Positions 46,579-56,397 of a stretch of 64,000 bases of DNA are shown in pieces. The stretch comes from Neisseria subflava (GTDB lineage: Bacteria; Pseudomonadota; Gammaproteobacteria; Burkholderiales; Neisseriaceae), in the NCBI RefSeq assembly GCF_024205745.1, contig NZ_CP073117.1, forward strand, positions 1,860,001-1,924,000. The letters run 5' to 3'. Under the pieces are notes generated by a model. The model saw only the letters and a program-made list of their open reading frames with translations. It was not told where the DNA came from and ran no database searches. The translations under genes were made by a program, and so were the position numbers. The stretch's first letter is position 1; every line of letters starts with the position of its first letter.

Positions 46579-47247
46579 TTATTTTTTTAGTAGCAATGTC
46601 AAACCGTCGCCGACAGGCAGGGTAATGGGAATAATGCGTGTATCGTGCGGCAGATTTTGGTTGAAATGGCGCAGGATGTTCAAGCTGGGCGGATCATTTT
46701 CTGCAGCTTCATTCATAACACGTCCTCCTAACAAGATATTGTCGATGGCAATTACGCCGCCGCTCCGTACCAGTTGCAAACAGCGTTCAAAATATTGCGG
46801 CGTAGGCGGTTTGTCGGCATCGATAAGTGCCAAGTCGTAGCTTTCTGATTCTCCTTTCGCAATCAAATCGTCCAAAGTCAGCAAAGCCGGTTGCAGATGA
46901 AGCGAGATTTTATGCGCTACGCCTGCTGCCTGCCATGTTTCGCGGGCAATATCGGTAAAGGTTACATTGATGTCGCAAGCCGTGATTTTGCCGTCTTCGG
47001 GGAGGGCAAGCGCCATGGCGGTGCTGCTGTAACCGGTAAAGACGCCAACTTCCAAATATTTTTTAGCATTTAATAATTTGGCCAGCCACACCAACATGGC
47101 TGCCTGCTCTTGGGCGATAGCCATCTTTCCCAGACGATGTGATTGGGTACGCTCGCGCAATGCGGTCAAAACGGGATGTTCGGATTGACCGATGCTGTTG
47201 AGGTAATGTTGTAATGCCGGATCGGTATTGTGCGTGTTGGTCGTCAT
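46579..47247 (-). CDS. O-methyltransferase (CCoAOMT-like)
   Basis: 222-residue SAM-dependent enzyme of the metal-dependent catechol/caffeoyl-CoA type, with LEVGVFTGYSSTAMALALP, the acidic DLALIDADKP metal site and GGVIAIDNILLGGRV. Bacterial relatives often methylate small phenolics or tRNA; the true substrate is not evident. It starts 12 bases after the DUF3460 gene on the same strand, and its end is 14 bases from the CpoB-like gene, so these three probably form an operon. Confidence 0.8.
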   Translation of the reverse strand: MTTNTHNTDPALQHYLNSIGQSEHPVLTALRERTQSHRLGKMAIAQEQAAMLVWLAKLLNAKKYLEVGVFTGYSSTAMALALPEDGKITACDINVTFTDIARETWQAAGVAHKISLHLQPALLTLDDLIAKGESESYDLALIDADKPPTPQYFERCLQLVRSGGVIAIDNILLGGRVMNEAAENDPPSLNILRHFNQNLPHDTRIIPITLPVGDGLTLLLKK

Positions 47248-47259
47248 GCCGATGCGGGA

Positions 47260-47445
47260 TTAGTCTTGATAGTAGGTGTAAGGTTTTTTGTTGACTTTGG
47301 CCGCTTCAAATTCGGCCTGCTCTGTCGGATTGAGGGTAACATCCCACAGCAAATGGCGGTTTTCGAGGCGTTGCGCTTCCATTTCGGGATTGTCTTCCAT
47401 GAGTTTGTCGAGAAATTGGGTAGCTTCGGATTTGTAGTGGTACAT
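47260..47445 (-). CDS. DUF3460 family small protein
   Basis: 61 residues, MYHYKSEATQFLDKLMEDNP then LLWDVTLNPTEQAEF and a C-terminal KPYTYYQD. It matches the short DUF3460 family of betaproteobacteria, function unknown. Directly upstream of the O-methyltransferase (12-base gap), likely cotranscribed. Confidence 0.8.
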   Translation of the reverse strand: MYHYKSEATQFLDKLMEDNPEMEAQRLENRHLLWDVTLNPTEQAEFEAAKVNKKPYTYYQD

Positions 47446-47528
47446 GATGTTCTGCCTGAATCGTTGTCAGACCGTCATTATAGCCGATATTTTTTGCCAA
47501 TACGCTAATTAATCGAACTTCCATAAGG

Positions 47529-47643
47529 TATAATGGCACGTCTTTTTTAGGCCGTCTGAAGCCTTTGCTCAATGTTTTGCCCCTTCTGCGGCAGAATATT
47601 GTGCAAAGGCTTAAGCCAGACAAGTTTCAGACGGCCTTTTTTA
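47529..47643 (+). ncRNA. Structured leader or small RNA ending in a terminator before pcnB
   Basis: TATAAT at 47529-47534 is followed by a region that folds into nested stems. AGGCCGTCTGAA (47549-47560) pairs with TTCAGACGGCCT (47626-47637), which runs straight into a T-tract. AAGCCTTTGC (47559-47568) pairs with GCAAAGGCTT (47603-47612). A transcript of about 100 bases would end 20 bases before pcnB. It could be a small RNA or an attenuating leader. No known RNA family recognised. Confidence 0.4.
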
Positions 47644-47661
47644 TTGTGAAAAGAGCTGCTT

Positions 47662-49014
47662 ATGTTAAAAAAATGGCTGCATAAAGTGTTGCCTAAAAAA
47701 CACGTCAAATCTTTGCCCGAAAAGGAAATTATCCCGCTTGAGCAACATGGTATACACGCGGATATGTTGAGCTTTGCCGCGGAGAAAATTGCCAAACGCC
47801 TGCATGAAGCCGGTTTTCAGGCTTATGTTGTGGGTGGTGCCGTTCGGGATTTGTTGCTCGGGGTCGAGCCCAAAGACTTTGATATTGCAACCGATGCCAC
47901 GCCGGAGCAAATCCGCAAAGTATTCCGCCGCAGCCGCATTATCGGCCGCCGCTTCCAAATCGTTCATGTGATGATCGGACCTGAAACCATTGAAGTGACG
48001 ACGTTCCGCGGTGGCGATAAGGTTCAGCAAAATGCGCAAGGCCGCATTATGAAGGACAATACTTACGGCAGTATTGAAGAAGATGCCATGCGCCGGGACT
48101 TTACTTGCAATGCGCTGTATTACGACCCGATTAAAGAGGAAATTTGGGACTTCCATCAGGGCGTGGCTGATGTTGCCGATAAAAAATTGGTGATGATAGG
48201 CGATCCTGCCGAACGCTATCAGGAAGATCCTGTCCGTATTCTTCGAGCGGTCCGTTTGTCGGGAAAATTGGGTTTTGAAGTGGAAGAGAAAACTACTTTG
48301 CCGATTGCCGAATATGCAGGACGTCTGAAAAATGAGCCGGTGGCCCGTCTTTTTGATGAAATTCTGAAAATCCTGTTTTCCGGTTATTCCCGTGCCTGTT
48401 TGAAACGGCTAAATGAGTTGGGTATTCCCGAAGGCATCCATCCACTTTTAGATGCCTTGAAAACTGCCGAAGCGGCTGAAAACCGTATGATTATGTTGGC
48501 CTTGAAAAATACCGATGAGCGTATCCGTGCGGATAAGTCCGTTTCCGTCGGTTTCGTATTGGCGGCGGTATTGTGGCCGACACTAAATGCTATGTGGCAA
48601 CGAAATCTGAGTAATGGACAAAAATCAGTCCCTGCATTGATGGATGCGATGAACACCATGCGGGATACAGTGGAGAAAGGTTGGGGCGTGCCGCAACGAT
48701 TTTCTGCAACCATGCGTGAAATTTGGCAATTTCAGCCGCAATTCGACAATATGCGCGGCGCACGCCCGTATCGCCTGCTATCACAAGCACGTTTCCGAGC
48801 CGCTTATGATTTCCTGATTTTGCGTAGCGAGGTTGGCGAGGTTGATAAAGAGATGGCTTCTTGGTGGACAACTTTCCAACATGCCGATGAGGAAACCCGT
48901 CAGCAAATGACTGCGGCCAATGATCACAAGCGTCAGAAACAAAATGGATCAATTGATGGCAAACCCAAACGTCGTCGCCGCCGTCCGAAAAAGAAAACCA
49001 CTGAGACTGAATAA
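47662..49014 (+). CDS. pcnB: Poly(A) polymerase I
   Basis: Adds poly(A) tails to RNA 3' ends to promote decay, and is a relative of CCA-adding enzymes. The 450-residue protein has the nucleotidyltransferase site VVGGAVRDLLLGVEPKDFDIATDATPEQ, the RRFQIVHVMIG and EDAMRRDFTCNALYYDP blocks and a basic C-terminal tail (KPKRRRRRPKKK) typical of PcnB. Single gene; the leader in front of it may modulate expression. Confidence 0.94.
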   Translation: MLKKWLHKVLPKKHVKSLPEKEIIPLEQHGIHADMLSFAAEKIAKRLHEAGFQAYVVGGAVRDLLLGVEPKDFDIATDATPEQIRKVFRRSRIIGRRFQIVHVMIGPETIEVTTFRGGDKVQQNAQGRIMKDNTYGSIEEDAMRRDFTCNALYYDPIKEEIWDFHQGVADVADKKLVMIGDPAERYQEDPVRILRAVRLSGKLGFEVEEKTTLPIAEYAGRLKNEPVARLFDEILKILFSGYSRACLKRLNELGIPEGIHPLLDALKTAEAAENRMIMLALKNTDERIRADKSVSVGFVLAAVLWPTLNAMWQRNLSNGQKSVPALMDAMNTMRDTVEKGWGVPQRFSATMREIWQFQPQFDNMRGARPYRLLSQARFRAAYDFLILRSEVGEVDKEMASWWTTFQHADEETRQQMTAANDHKRQKQNGSIDGKPKRRRRRPKKKTTETE

Positions 49015-49031
49015 ATTATCAAAATAAATTT

Positions 49032-49087
49032 AAGGCCGTCTGAAACCATTAAATCTTTTGAGATTTGGTTTTTCAGACGGCCTTTTT
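49032..49087. terminator. Uptake-sequence hairpin after pcnB
   Basis: AAGGCCGTCTGAAACC (49032-49047) pairs with GGTTTTTCAGACGGCCTT (about 49067-49084) with one bulge, followed by TTTTG. Confidence 0.7.
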
Positions 49088-49093
49088 GTATTT

Positions 49094-49126
49094 CAATAAA
49101 AACCGCAGGCTTTTAACCTGCGGTTT
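49094..49126 (-). terminator. Intrinsic terminator of rpoD
   Basis: On the minus strand AAACCGCAGG (49126-49117), a 7-base loop, then CCTGCGGTTT (49109-49100) and T residues. It lies five bases after the rpoD stop. Confidence 0.85.
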
Positions 49127-49130
49127 ACTT

Positions 49131-51083
49131 TTACGATTTGTTTTCTTCGCTGTCGAGGAAGCTGCGGAGGCGGTCGCTGCGGGTCGGGTGGCGCAGCTTG
49201 CGCAGGGCTTTGGCTTCGATTTGACGGATACGTTCACGGGTTACGTCAAATTGTTTGCCGACTTCTTCCAAAGTGTGGTCGGTATTCATGTCAATACCGA
49301 AACGCATACGCAAAACTTTGGCTTCGCGCGGCGTCAGGCTTTCGAGGATTTCTTTGGTTACTTCGTGCAGGCTGGTGTACATCGCAGCTTCTGCCGGCGC
49401 AACGTTGTTGGCATCCTCGATGAAGTCGCCCAAGTGCGAATCGTCGTCATCGCCAATCGGGGTTTCCATCGAAATCGGTTCTTTGGCGATTTTCATGATT
49501 TTGCGGATTTTGTCTTCCGGCATTTCCATCAGCTCGGCCAGTTTGGCGGAATCAGGCTCTTCACCGGTTTCTTGCAGGTATTGGCGCGAGATACGGTTCA
49601 TTTTGTTGATGGTTTCAATCATGTGAACTGGAATACGGATGGTACGCGCTTGGTCGGCGATGGAACGGGTAATCGCTTGACGGATCCACCATGTGGCGTA
49701 AGTTGAGAACTTGTAGCCGCGGCGGTATTCGAATTTGTCCACCGCTTTCATCAGACCGATATTGCCTTCTTGAATCAAATCAAGGAACTGTAAGCCGCGG
49801 TTGGTGTATTTTTTAGCAATGGAAATAACCAAACGCAAGTTGGCCTGAATCATTTCCTGTTTGGCGGCTGAGGTTTCTTTCTCACTCAACACCATGTTTT
49901 TGTTGATTTCTTTCAACTCTTCGATGGAAATGCGGGTTTCGGCTTCCATATTTGCCAGCTCGGTTTGTTTTTCGAGGATGGCGTGGCGGAAACGATCCAA
50001 CGCGTTTGCCCATACACGGCCTTTGGCTACTTCTTCTTCTACCCATTTCAAATCAGTAATGGAGGGCAGGAAGTTTTTGATGAAGTAGTCGCGTTCCATG
50101 CGGACGCGGTCGATACAGATGTCGCGGATTTCACGCTCGAGTTTGCGAATGTTTTCAACGCGGCTGCGCAGGCTGCTGCTCAGGTTTTCGATTTGACGTG
50201 TGGCAAAACGGACTTCCAACAGTTTGTTGGCAATAGCATCGCGGTGTTTCAGGTAGTTGGCATGTTGGCTGCCGTGTTTTTCCAACTGTTTGATCATTTT
50301 GCCGTATTCGCTCTCGATAAAGGCGAAGTGTTCCAAAACTTTTTGCTTCAGTTCGGCCAAGTGGGCGGCGGACATGGCATCGGAGTCGCTACCTGAATCG
50401 TCTTCATCTTCCTCGTCGCCATCTTCTTCGTCACTATCGGCTTCGCCTTCTTCGTCATCTGGTTTGGCATTTTCCAAATGACCCAAGCCCAATTCGTTCA
50501 ATAAGACTTCATTAGGGTCGATGATGGCTTCAACGACTTCATCCACACGGATCTCGTCGTTACGGACTTGTTCGATCAAAGCCAGAATTTCGGCAATCGA
50601 TCCTGGGCAGGCGGAGATTGCCTGCACCATGTTTTTCAGTGCATTTTCGATTTTTTTGGCGATGATGATTTCGTCTTCGCGCGTCAACAAATCGACTTGA
50701 CCCATTTCACGCATATACATACGCACAGGATCGGTAGTGCGGCCGAATTCTGAATCTGCGCTGGAGAGTGCTGCTTCGGCTTCTTCAACGGCATCGTCGT
50801 CGGTTATGGCAGCGGCGTTGTCGCTCAAGAGGATGTCTTCAGCATCGGGGGCTTGCTCGGTTACTTGGATACCCAAGCCGGAAATCATGCTGACGATGTT
50901 GTCGATTTGCTCGGCATCGGACATATCGTCGGGCAGGGCGTCGTTAATTTCGGAATAAGTGATGTAGCCGCGTTCTTTACCCATGATAATGAGTTGGCGC
51001 AGACGCGCGCGCTGCTCTTCGATACTCAATGGACGGTTGTCGTCTTGGTCTTGGTATTCTTCGTAGTTTTGATTTTTAGACAT
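49131..51083 (-). CDS. rpoD: RNA polymerase primary sigma factor RpoD (sigma70)
   Basis: Housekeeping sigma factor. 650 residues: region 1.1 at the N terminus, region 1.2 [19 protein letters not shown] (about 117-135), a non-conserved insert with an acid-rich run ([20 protein letters not shown]), region 2 with [20 protein letters not shown] and [17 protein letters not shown], region 3, and region 4 [20 protein letters not shown]. Downstream of dnaG on the same strand with a 194-base gap containing uptake sequences, as in the conserved macromolecular synthesis cluster. Confidence 0.97.
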   Translation of the reverse strand: MSKNQNYEEYQDQDDNRPLSIEEQRARLRQLIIMGKERGYITYSEINDALPDDMSDAEQIDNIVSMISGLGIQVTEQAPDAEDILLSDNAAAITDDDAVEEAEAALSSADSEFGRTTDPVRMYMREMGQVDLLTREDEIIIAKKIENALKNMVQAISACPGSIAEILALIEQVRNDEIRVDEVVEAIIDPNEVLLNELGLGHLENAKPDDEEGEADSDEEDGDEEDEDDSGSDSDAMSAAHLAELKQKVLEHFAFIESEYGKMIKQLEKHGSQHANYLKHRDAIANKLLEVRFATRQIENLSSSLRSRVENIRKLEREIRDICIDRVRMERDYFIKNFLPSITDLKWVEEEVAKGRVWANALDRFRHAILEKQTELANMEAETRISIEELKEINKNMVLSEKETSAAKQEMIQANLRLVISIAKKYTNRGLQFLDLIQEGNIGLMKAVDKFEYRRGYKFSTYATWWIRQAITRSIADQARTIRIPVHMIETINKMNRISRQYLQETGEEPDSAKLAELMEMPEDKIRKIMKIAKEPISMETPIGDDDDSHLGDFIEDANNVAPAEAAMYTSLHEVTKEILESLTPREAKVLRMRFGIDMNTDHTLEEVGKQFDVTRERIRQIEAKALRKLRHPTRSDRLRSFLDSEENKS

Positions 51084-51277
51084 GGATTGCTCTCTAGGTT
51101 GATAGGATGCCGACGGTTTACGGTGATGTGGCCGTACCTGAAGGCGGAGCAGAGCTTTTTGTTGTGAAATCAGATTTCACTTTAATACTCTGAGGCCGTC
51201 TGAAAATATTACAGATGGAGTGTTCTGCGTGTCATGTTTCGCAGCGTGTGTTTAGATTGTTCAGACGGCCTGAGGGG

Positions 51278-53050
51278 TTAGTTTTGCTTTGCCGTCAAAA
51301 GTGACAGCAATAGTCTTTTTTCATTTTCGGTCAAACCAGTTTGAATACTTTTTTGCTTTAAAGTTTCGATTTGACTGTATTTTAATTCATTTAACAACTT
51401 TTTCATGCCGATTTGGAAACTTTCGCAATCTTCTTCGTTATCCCCTTCCATTTCTTCAGAGTGAAGGGTCGATAAAAAGATTTGATTGACGGTTTCCTCA
51501 TAGGGCGAACCGCGCATATATTCAAGCACTTGTGCAGTTGCAGGAGTCGTATCGTGATGCTTGATGGTTTCGGCCAAATTGGCAAGGCAGGCAAAGTCGC
51601 CACTTAAAGCCAGATAATCGGGCAGGTCTATATATGAAGCCCAAGCCGGATTTATCAAGAGGCTGCGTATCTGTCTTTGAACCAGTGTCAGCATGGTTGG
51701 CTGTTTGACAGAAATAGGCGGCAGTTTGTAACTTTTTTGTTTGACGTGCCGCTTTGGCGCTTCTTGTCCGAGTAACTGGGCGAGGTTGTCCGGGTCAATG
51801 CCCACCAGTTCGCTGAGTTTTTGTTTCAGAAGATAGCCTAAGGCCGGCGCAGTAATCTGAGCCAAAAGCGGAGAACTGGTTTTGACCAATTCTGCTTTGC
51901 CTTCTTGCGTATTGAGGTTGAGGCCGTCTGAAAGATGTTCCCAAAAGTATTCGGATAGAGGCTTGCTTTGGTTTAACAGGGCATCTTCAAATTGGGTCTT
52001 GCCATAGGCGCGGATGTAGCTGTCTGGGTCGTGTTCTTCAGGTAGGAATAGAAAATGCAGCGATTTATCGTCTTTTAATTGTGGCAACGCATTTTCCAGC
52101 GCGCGCCAAGCCGCTTTACGTCCTGCGCTGTCGCCATCGAAACAAAAATAAATACTGTCTGCCTGACGCATCAGGATTTTGACGTGTTCTGCCGTGGTTG
52201 CCGTACCCAAAGCCGCTACGCCGTAGCCGACACCGAACTGCGCCAATGCAACCACGTCCATGTAGCCTTCGACCACCAAAATCCGTCCGGCCTCTTTTAC
52301 GGCGGCACGCCCTTCATATAGTCCGTAAAGGTTTTTCCCTTTGTCGAACAAAGGCGTATCAGGAGAGTTCAGGTATTTGGGTTTGGAGTCGTCCAATACG
52401 CGGCCGCCAAAGCCGATGACCTGCCCACGCGGATTACGGATAGGGAACATAATCCGATGGCGAAAGCGGTCGTAATGTTTGCCTTCGTTGTCAATGACCA
52501 TGCCTGTATCCACCAACGCAGTATTCGGATAGGGTTGGAATACTTGCGCCAAAGGTTGCCAACCGTCAGGCGCATAGCCTAAGCCATAATGCGCGATGAC
52601 TTCCGCACTCAAGCCGCGCTTGTCTAAATAAGCCTTCGCCGCTGGATTGAATTTCAACTGTTGCGCATAAAAATCCGCTGCCGCCGCTGTTGTTTCTTCC
52701 AAAGTTTGTTGCTTTTTTTTACGTTCGGCACGGATTTCGGGATTGTCTTCCTGCCCGCGAACTTTAGGCACCGTCATACCGACGCGATCAGCCAAAAACT
52801 GCACCGCCTCCGGAAACGACAGCCCCTGATGTTCCATCACAAAACCAATCGCCGAACCATGAGCCCCGCAACTGAAGCAATGGTAAAACTGCTTGGTCGG
52901 GCTGACCGAAAACGACGGCGTCTTTTCCTTGTGGAACGGACAGCAGGCCATATAGTTTGCCCCGCCTTTCTTCAGCGGAACCTGCTCGTCGATAATATCG
53001 ACAATATCGACTTTGGACAAAAGCTCGTCAATGAAATCAGATGGAATCAT
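51278..53050 (-). CDS. dnaG: DNA primase DnaG
   Basis: Synthesises RNA primers for replication. The 590-residue protein has a CHC2 zinc finger (CPFHKEKTPSFSV, then FYHCFSCG), the RNA polymerase TOPRIM core (VVEGYMDVVALAQFG and FDGDSAGRKAAWRAL) and a C-terminal DnaB-binding helical domain of about 150 residues. Part of dnaG-rpoD; rpsU, the usual first gene, is not here. Confidence 0.97.
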   Translation of the reverse strand: MIPSDFIDELLSKVDIVDIIDEQVPLKKGGANYMACCPFHKEKTPSFSVSPTKQFYHCFSCGAHGSAIGFVMEHQGLSFPEAVQFLADRVGMTVPKVRGQEDNPEIRAERKKKQQTLEETTAAAADFYAQQLKFNPAAKAYLDKRGLSAEVIAHYGLGYAPDGWQPLAQVFQPYPNTALVDTGMVIDNEGKHYDRFRHRIMFPIRNPRGQVIGFGGRVLDDSKPKYLNSPDTPLFDKGKNLYGLYEGRAAVKEAGRILVVEGYMDVVALAQFGVGYGVAALGTATTAEHVKILMRQADSIYFCFDGDSAGRKAAWRALENALPQLKDDKSLHFLFLPEEHDPDSYIRAYGKTQFEDALLNQSKPLSEYFWEHLSDGLNLNTQEGKAELVKTSSPLLAQITAPALGYLLKQKLSELVGIDPDNLAQLLGQEAPKRHVKQKSYKLPPISVKQPTMLTLVQRQIRSLLINPAWASYIDLPDYLALSGDFACLANLAETIKHHDTTPATAQVLEYMRGSPYEETVNQIFLSTLHSEEMEGDNEEDCESFQIGMKKLLNELKYSQIETLKQKSIQTGLTENEKRLLLSLLTAKQN

Positions 53051-53379
53051 GGTTCGGCAGAAGAGGATGGACGGAAAATATTTCAGACGGCCTTATAAAC
53101 AGACAAAGGCCGTCTGAAAATGGAATTTTGGATAAGGGTTAAAATGAGTTTTGTATTATAGCAAATTGTTGTAATACATGTGTCTTATCCTTTTGAGGTA
53201 GGGTATTAATAATCGTATTTCATTCGTTATTAAGATAGATATGATGTCGTTAAAGCAAAGGCCGTCTGTAAGATATTCAGACGGCCTTTGCTGTTGTCTT
53301 ATTTTGCGATTCAGTTGCGCTTTCATGGTATGAATATGATAATGAACGTATATCCTCGGTTTTAGAAAGGTCGTTTCTC
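53051..53379. other. Divergent gap dnaG-gabD with two uptake-sequence hairpins
   Basis: About 330 bases. Pair 1 is TTTCAGACGGCCTT (53081-53094) with AAGGCCGTCTGAAA (53106-53119). Pair 2 is GCAAAGGCCGTCTG (53255-53268) with its complement (53278-53291). No gene seen; promoters of both genes must lie here. Confidence 0.6.
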
Positions 53380-54816
53380 ATGAAAGATTTTGCCCGTTTG
53401 CTCAACCATCCCGATATTTCCTTTTCTCCGATCCCAGATGCCATTAAAGTTGATAACCCTGCAACCGGTGAGGCTTTGGCATTTGTCCGTAAGACTGATT
53501 CAGACGGCCTGAAGCTTTTGATTCAAAAGGCGGAGACTGCACAAAAATTATGGGCGGCAAAAACTGCATTGGAGCGTGCCGATGTGTTGTGGCGTTGGTA
53601 TTTTTTGATTAAAGAAAACAAAGAAGAACTGGCGCGGATCATGACGATGGAGCAGGGTAAGAGTCTGACTGAGGCGCGTGGCGAAATTGACTATGCGGCT
53701 TCGTTTGTGCGCTGGTTTGCGGAAGAGGCGCGGCGGATTGACGGTGATGTATTGACGAGTGTGAAAGCGTCGCAAAAACTGGTTGTATTGAAACAGCCTG
53801 TCGGCGTTACCGCTGCGATTACGCCGTGGAACTTCCCATCTGCGATGATTGCACGCAAGGCTGCGCCTGCTTTGGCGGTGGGCTGCGCGATGATTGTCAA
53901 ACCTGCATCGCTCACGCCTTTGAGTGCGTATGCGTTGGCCGTACTGGCTTATGAAGCGGGCGTGCCTCAGGATTTATTGCCTGTTGTCAGCGGTCGTGCG
54001 TCGGAAATCAGCCATGAATTTGCTACGAACCTGACTGTGCGCAAAATTAGCTTTACCGGCTCAACCGAAGTCGGTGCGAAAATTTTTGCCGATAGCGCGG
54101 CAGACATTAAAAAACTCAGTTTGGAACTGGGTGGCAACGCACCGTTTATCGTATTTGACGATGCCGATTTAGACAAAGCCGTCGAAGGCGCGCTGGCCAG
54201 CAAGTTCCGAAACAGCGGCCAGACCTGCGTTTGCACCAACCGTGTTTATGCTCAGTCCGGCATTTACGACGAATTTTGCCGCAAATTGAGTGAAAAAGTG
54301 GCCGCGCTCAAGTTGGGCAACGGCTTGGAGGATGGTGTGAACCAAGGGCCGCTGATTGAGGAAAAAGCGGTGGAGAAAGTCGAGCAGCACATCGCCGACG
54401 CATTGTCTAAAGGCGCAAGTTGTCTGACCGGCGGCAAACGCAGTGCATTGGGCGGAACGTTTTTTGAGCCGACTGTTTTAAGCGGCGTTACGGCGCAAAT
54501 GGTGGTGGCTCGCGAGGAAACCTTCGGGCCTTTGTGTCCAGTGTTCCGTTTTGAAACCGAAGCCGAAGTCATCGAGGCTGCAAACAATACGGAATACGGT
54601 TTGGCTGCTTACCTTTATACGGCTGATACCGCCCGTCAGTGGCGCGTCGGCGAAGCCTTGGAATACGGCATGGTCGGTATCAATACGGGCTTAATCAGTA
54701 ATGAAGTGGCACCGTTTGGCGGCGTGAAACGCAGCGGTTTAGGACGTGAAGGCAGCAAATATGGTGCGGATGAGTATTTGGAACTGAAATATTTGTGCAT
54801 TGATGTAGCGGAATAA
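53380..54816 (+). CDS. gabD: Succinate-semialdehyde dehydrogenase (NADP)
   Basis: Oxidises succinate semialdehyde to succinate, last step of GABA breakdown. The 478-residue ALDH has ITPWNFPSAMIARKAAPAL, the NAD(P) loop FTGSTEVGAKI, the general base in LELGGNAPFIVFDDAD and nucleophile in SGQTCVCTNRVYAQ. GKSLTEARGEIDYAASFVRW is the SSADH pattern. The gene stands alone; no GABA transaminase nearby. An uptake-sequence terminator follows. Confidence 0.92.
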   Translation: MKDFARLLNHPDISFSPIPDAIKVDNPATGEALAFVRKTDSDGLKLLIQKAETAQKLWAAKTALERADVLWRWYFLIKENKEELARIMTMEQGKSLTEARGEIDYAASFVRWFAEEARRIDGDVLTSVKASQKLVVLKQPVGVTAAITPWNFPSAMIARKAAPALAVGCAMIVKPASLTPLSAYALAVLAYEAGVPQDLLPVVSGRASEISHEFATNLTVRKISFTGSTEVGAKIFADSAADIKKLSLELGGNAPFIVFDDADLDKAVEGALASKFRNSGQTCVCTNRVYAQSGIYDEFCRKLSEKVAALKLGNGLEDGVNQGPLIEEKAVEKVEQHIADALSKGASCLTGGKRSALGGTFFEPTVLSGVTAQMVVAREETFGPLCPVFRFETEAEVIEAANNTEYGLAAYLYTADTARQWRVGEALEYGMVGINTGLISNEVAPFGGVKRSGLGREGSKYGADEYLELKYLCIDVAE

Positions 54817-54827
54817 GGCTGCACGGT

Positions 54828-54864
54828 AAAGGTTGTCTGAAATTTGATTTCAGACGGCCTTTTT
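54828..54864 (+). terminator. Terminator after gabD
   Basis: AAAGGTTGTCTGAAAT pairs with ATTTCAGACGGCCTTT with one G-T pair, ending in TTTTT. The left arm is a diverged uptake sequence. Confidence 0.7.
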
Positions 54865-55002
54865 CAAACGCAGAAAACTTACTAATCAATCTTATATCAT
54901 TATTAATTATTTGCATAAAAAACAAAAATTAAAGAACTATATTAAAAACAAAAGTCATAGTTCTATGATTGGTATTACTTTCACAAAAAAATGGTAATGT
55001 AA

Positions 55003-55215
55003 ATGTTTAAGAAAATTTTAGTTCTGTTTTGTGTAGCTTTTATCGGCGCATGCAGTTCCTTTGATGGGAACGGTTTGACAAATGGCTCATATTCTCAAGG
55101 GAAACGGCTTGACCCGAATTGTGATCATTATGCTGTCGGCGGTAGTGGTGGTGGTTGTAAACCGTCAGGTCAATGGCATCTTAAAGATAAACAAGGACAA
55201 AGAGTGCCATTCTAG
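55003..55215 (+). CDS. Small glycine-rich lipoprotein
   Basis: 70 residues. Lipobox AFIGACSSF, then a short mature part with GGSGGGC and three further cysteines/hydrophilic blocks, ending DKQGQRVPF. Not assigned to a family. Lies in an AT-rich gap between gabD and mdh; a weak ribosome site (AATGTAA) precedes the ATG. A terminator pair follows at about 55253-55287. Confidence 0.65.
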   Translation: MFKKILVLFCVAFIGACSSFDGNGLTNGSYSQGKRLDPNCDHYAVGGSGGGCKPSGQWHLKDKQGQRVPF

Positions 55216-55252
55216 TTTTTAAAAATGATTGTAGAACGGGCATTTAATTATT

Positions 55253-55287
55253 TAGGCCGTCTGAAATTTGGTTTTCAGACGGCCTTT
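55253..55287. terminator. Bidirectional hairpin between lipoprotein and mdh
   Basis: AGGCCGTCTGAAA with TTTCAGACGGCCT in inverted order at about 55253-55287, between convergent genes. Confidence 0.65.
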
Positions 55288-55290
55288 GTT

Positions 55291-56277
55291 TTAGAGTAGA
55301 TCCTGGATGGCTGAACGTTCTTCTTCCAATTCGGCCAGTGTGGCGGCAATACGTTTTTGGCTGAATTCGTCCGATAAGTCCAAGCCTTGGACGATGCGGT
55401 AGCTGCCTTCGTCACAAATGACGGGGAAGCCGAAAATCAAACCTTCGGGAATGCCGTAAGAGCCATCGGATGGAACGCCCATGGTTATCCATTTGCCGCT
55501 GCTGCCGAGCAACCAGTCGCGCAGGTGGTAGATGGCGGCATTGGCTGCGGAGGCCGCGGACGATGAACCGCGCGCAGCGATAATGGCGGCACCGCGTCCG
55601 GCAATTTTCGGCATGAAGACTTCGGTGTTCCAGTCGGGTTCGGTAATCATGTCTTGGACGGACTCGCCGTTGCTGGTGGCGTAGCGGTAGTCGGCGTACA
55701 TGGTCGGGCTGTGGTTGCCCCAGACGCACATTTGCTCGATGGAAGTAATCGGGCGGTTGATTTTTTCGGCAATTTGGCTGACGGCGCGGTGGTGGTCGAG
55801 ACGCATCAGGGCGGTGAAATTTTCCGGCGGGATGTCAGGTGCGGATTTCATGGCGATGTAGGCGTTGGTATTGGCCGGATTGCCAACGACGAGGACTTTA
55901 ACGTTGCGATTGGCAACTTTGTTCAACGCCGCGCCTTGTACTTTGAAAATTTCGCCATTGGCGTGCAGCAAGTCGGCACGCTCCATGCCTTGTGTGCGCG
56001 GGCGCGCTCCAATCAAGAGGGCGATGTCGGCATCTTTGAAGGCGACTTCGGGGTCGTCTGTGGCGAAGATGTCGGCAAGGAGCGGGAAGGCGCAATCCTG
56101 CATTTCCATAATCACGCCGCGCAATGCCTGTTGTGCCTGCGGCAGGTCGAGCAGCTGCAGGATAACGGGTTGGTCGCGTCCGAGCATGATGCCGCCGGCG
56201 ATACGGAAGAGGGTGGCGTAGGCGATTTGGCCTGCCGCGCCGGTTACGGCGATTCGGACGGGTGGCTTGAGGGTCAT
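55291..56277 (-). CDS. mdh: Malate dehydrogenase
   Basis: NAD-dependent interconversion of malate and oxaloacetate in the TCA cycle. The 328-residue protein is the cytosolic-type form common in beta-proteobacteria, with [23 protein letters not shown] binding loop ([14 protein letters not shown]), [14 protein letters not shown], and catalytic His in [13 protein letters not shown]. Single gene on the minus strand, converging with the small lipoprotein. Confidence 0.94.
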   Translation of the reverse strand: MTLKPPVRIAVTGAAGQIAYATLFRIAGGIMLGRDQPVILQLLDLPQAQQALRGVIMEMQDCAFPLLADIFATDDPEVAFKDADIALLIGARPRTQGMERADLLHANGEIFKVQGAALNKVANRNVKVLVVGNPANTNAYIAMKSAPDIPPENFTALMRLDHHRAVSQIAEKINRPITSIEQMCVWGNHSPTMYADYRYATSNGESVQDMITEPDWNTEVFMPKIAGRGAAIIAARGSSSAASAANAAIYHLRDWLLGSSGKWITMGVPSDGSYGIPEGLIFGFPVICDEGSYRIVQGLDLSDEFSQKRIAATLAELEEERSAIQDLL

Positions 56278-56348
56278 ATTTTTCCTTTTGAAGTCGTTGT
56301 TTTACTTGATTTTCGGATTATAGCAGTATTATAGGGGAATGATGTAGT

Positions 56349-56384
56349 AAGGCCGTCTGAAATTTGATTTTCAGACGGCCTGAA
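56349..56384. terminator. Uptake-sequence hairpin between mdh and the phoH gene
   Basis: AAGGCCGTCTGAAA with TTTTCAGACGGCCT at about 56349-56384. It lies downstream of the phoH-type gene. Confidence 0.55.
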
Positions 56385-56397
56385 GTGTTTGAAAAGA

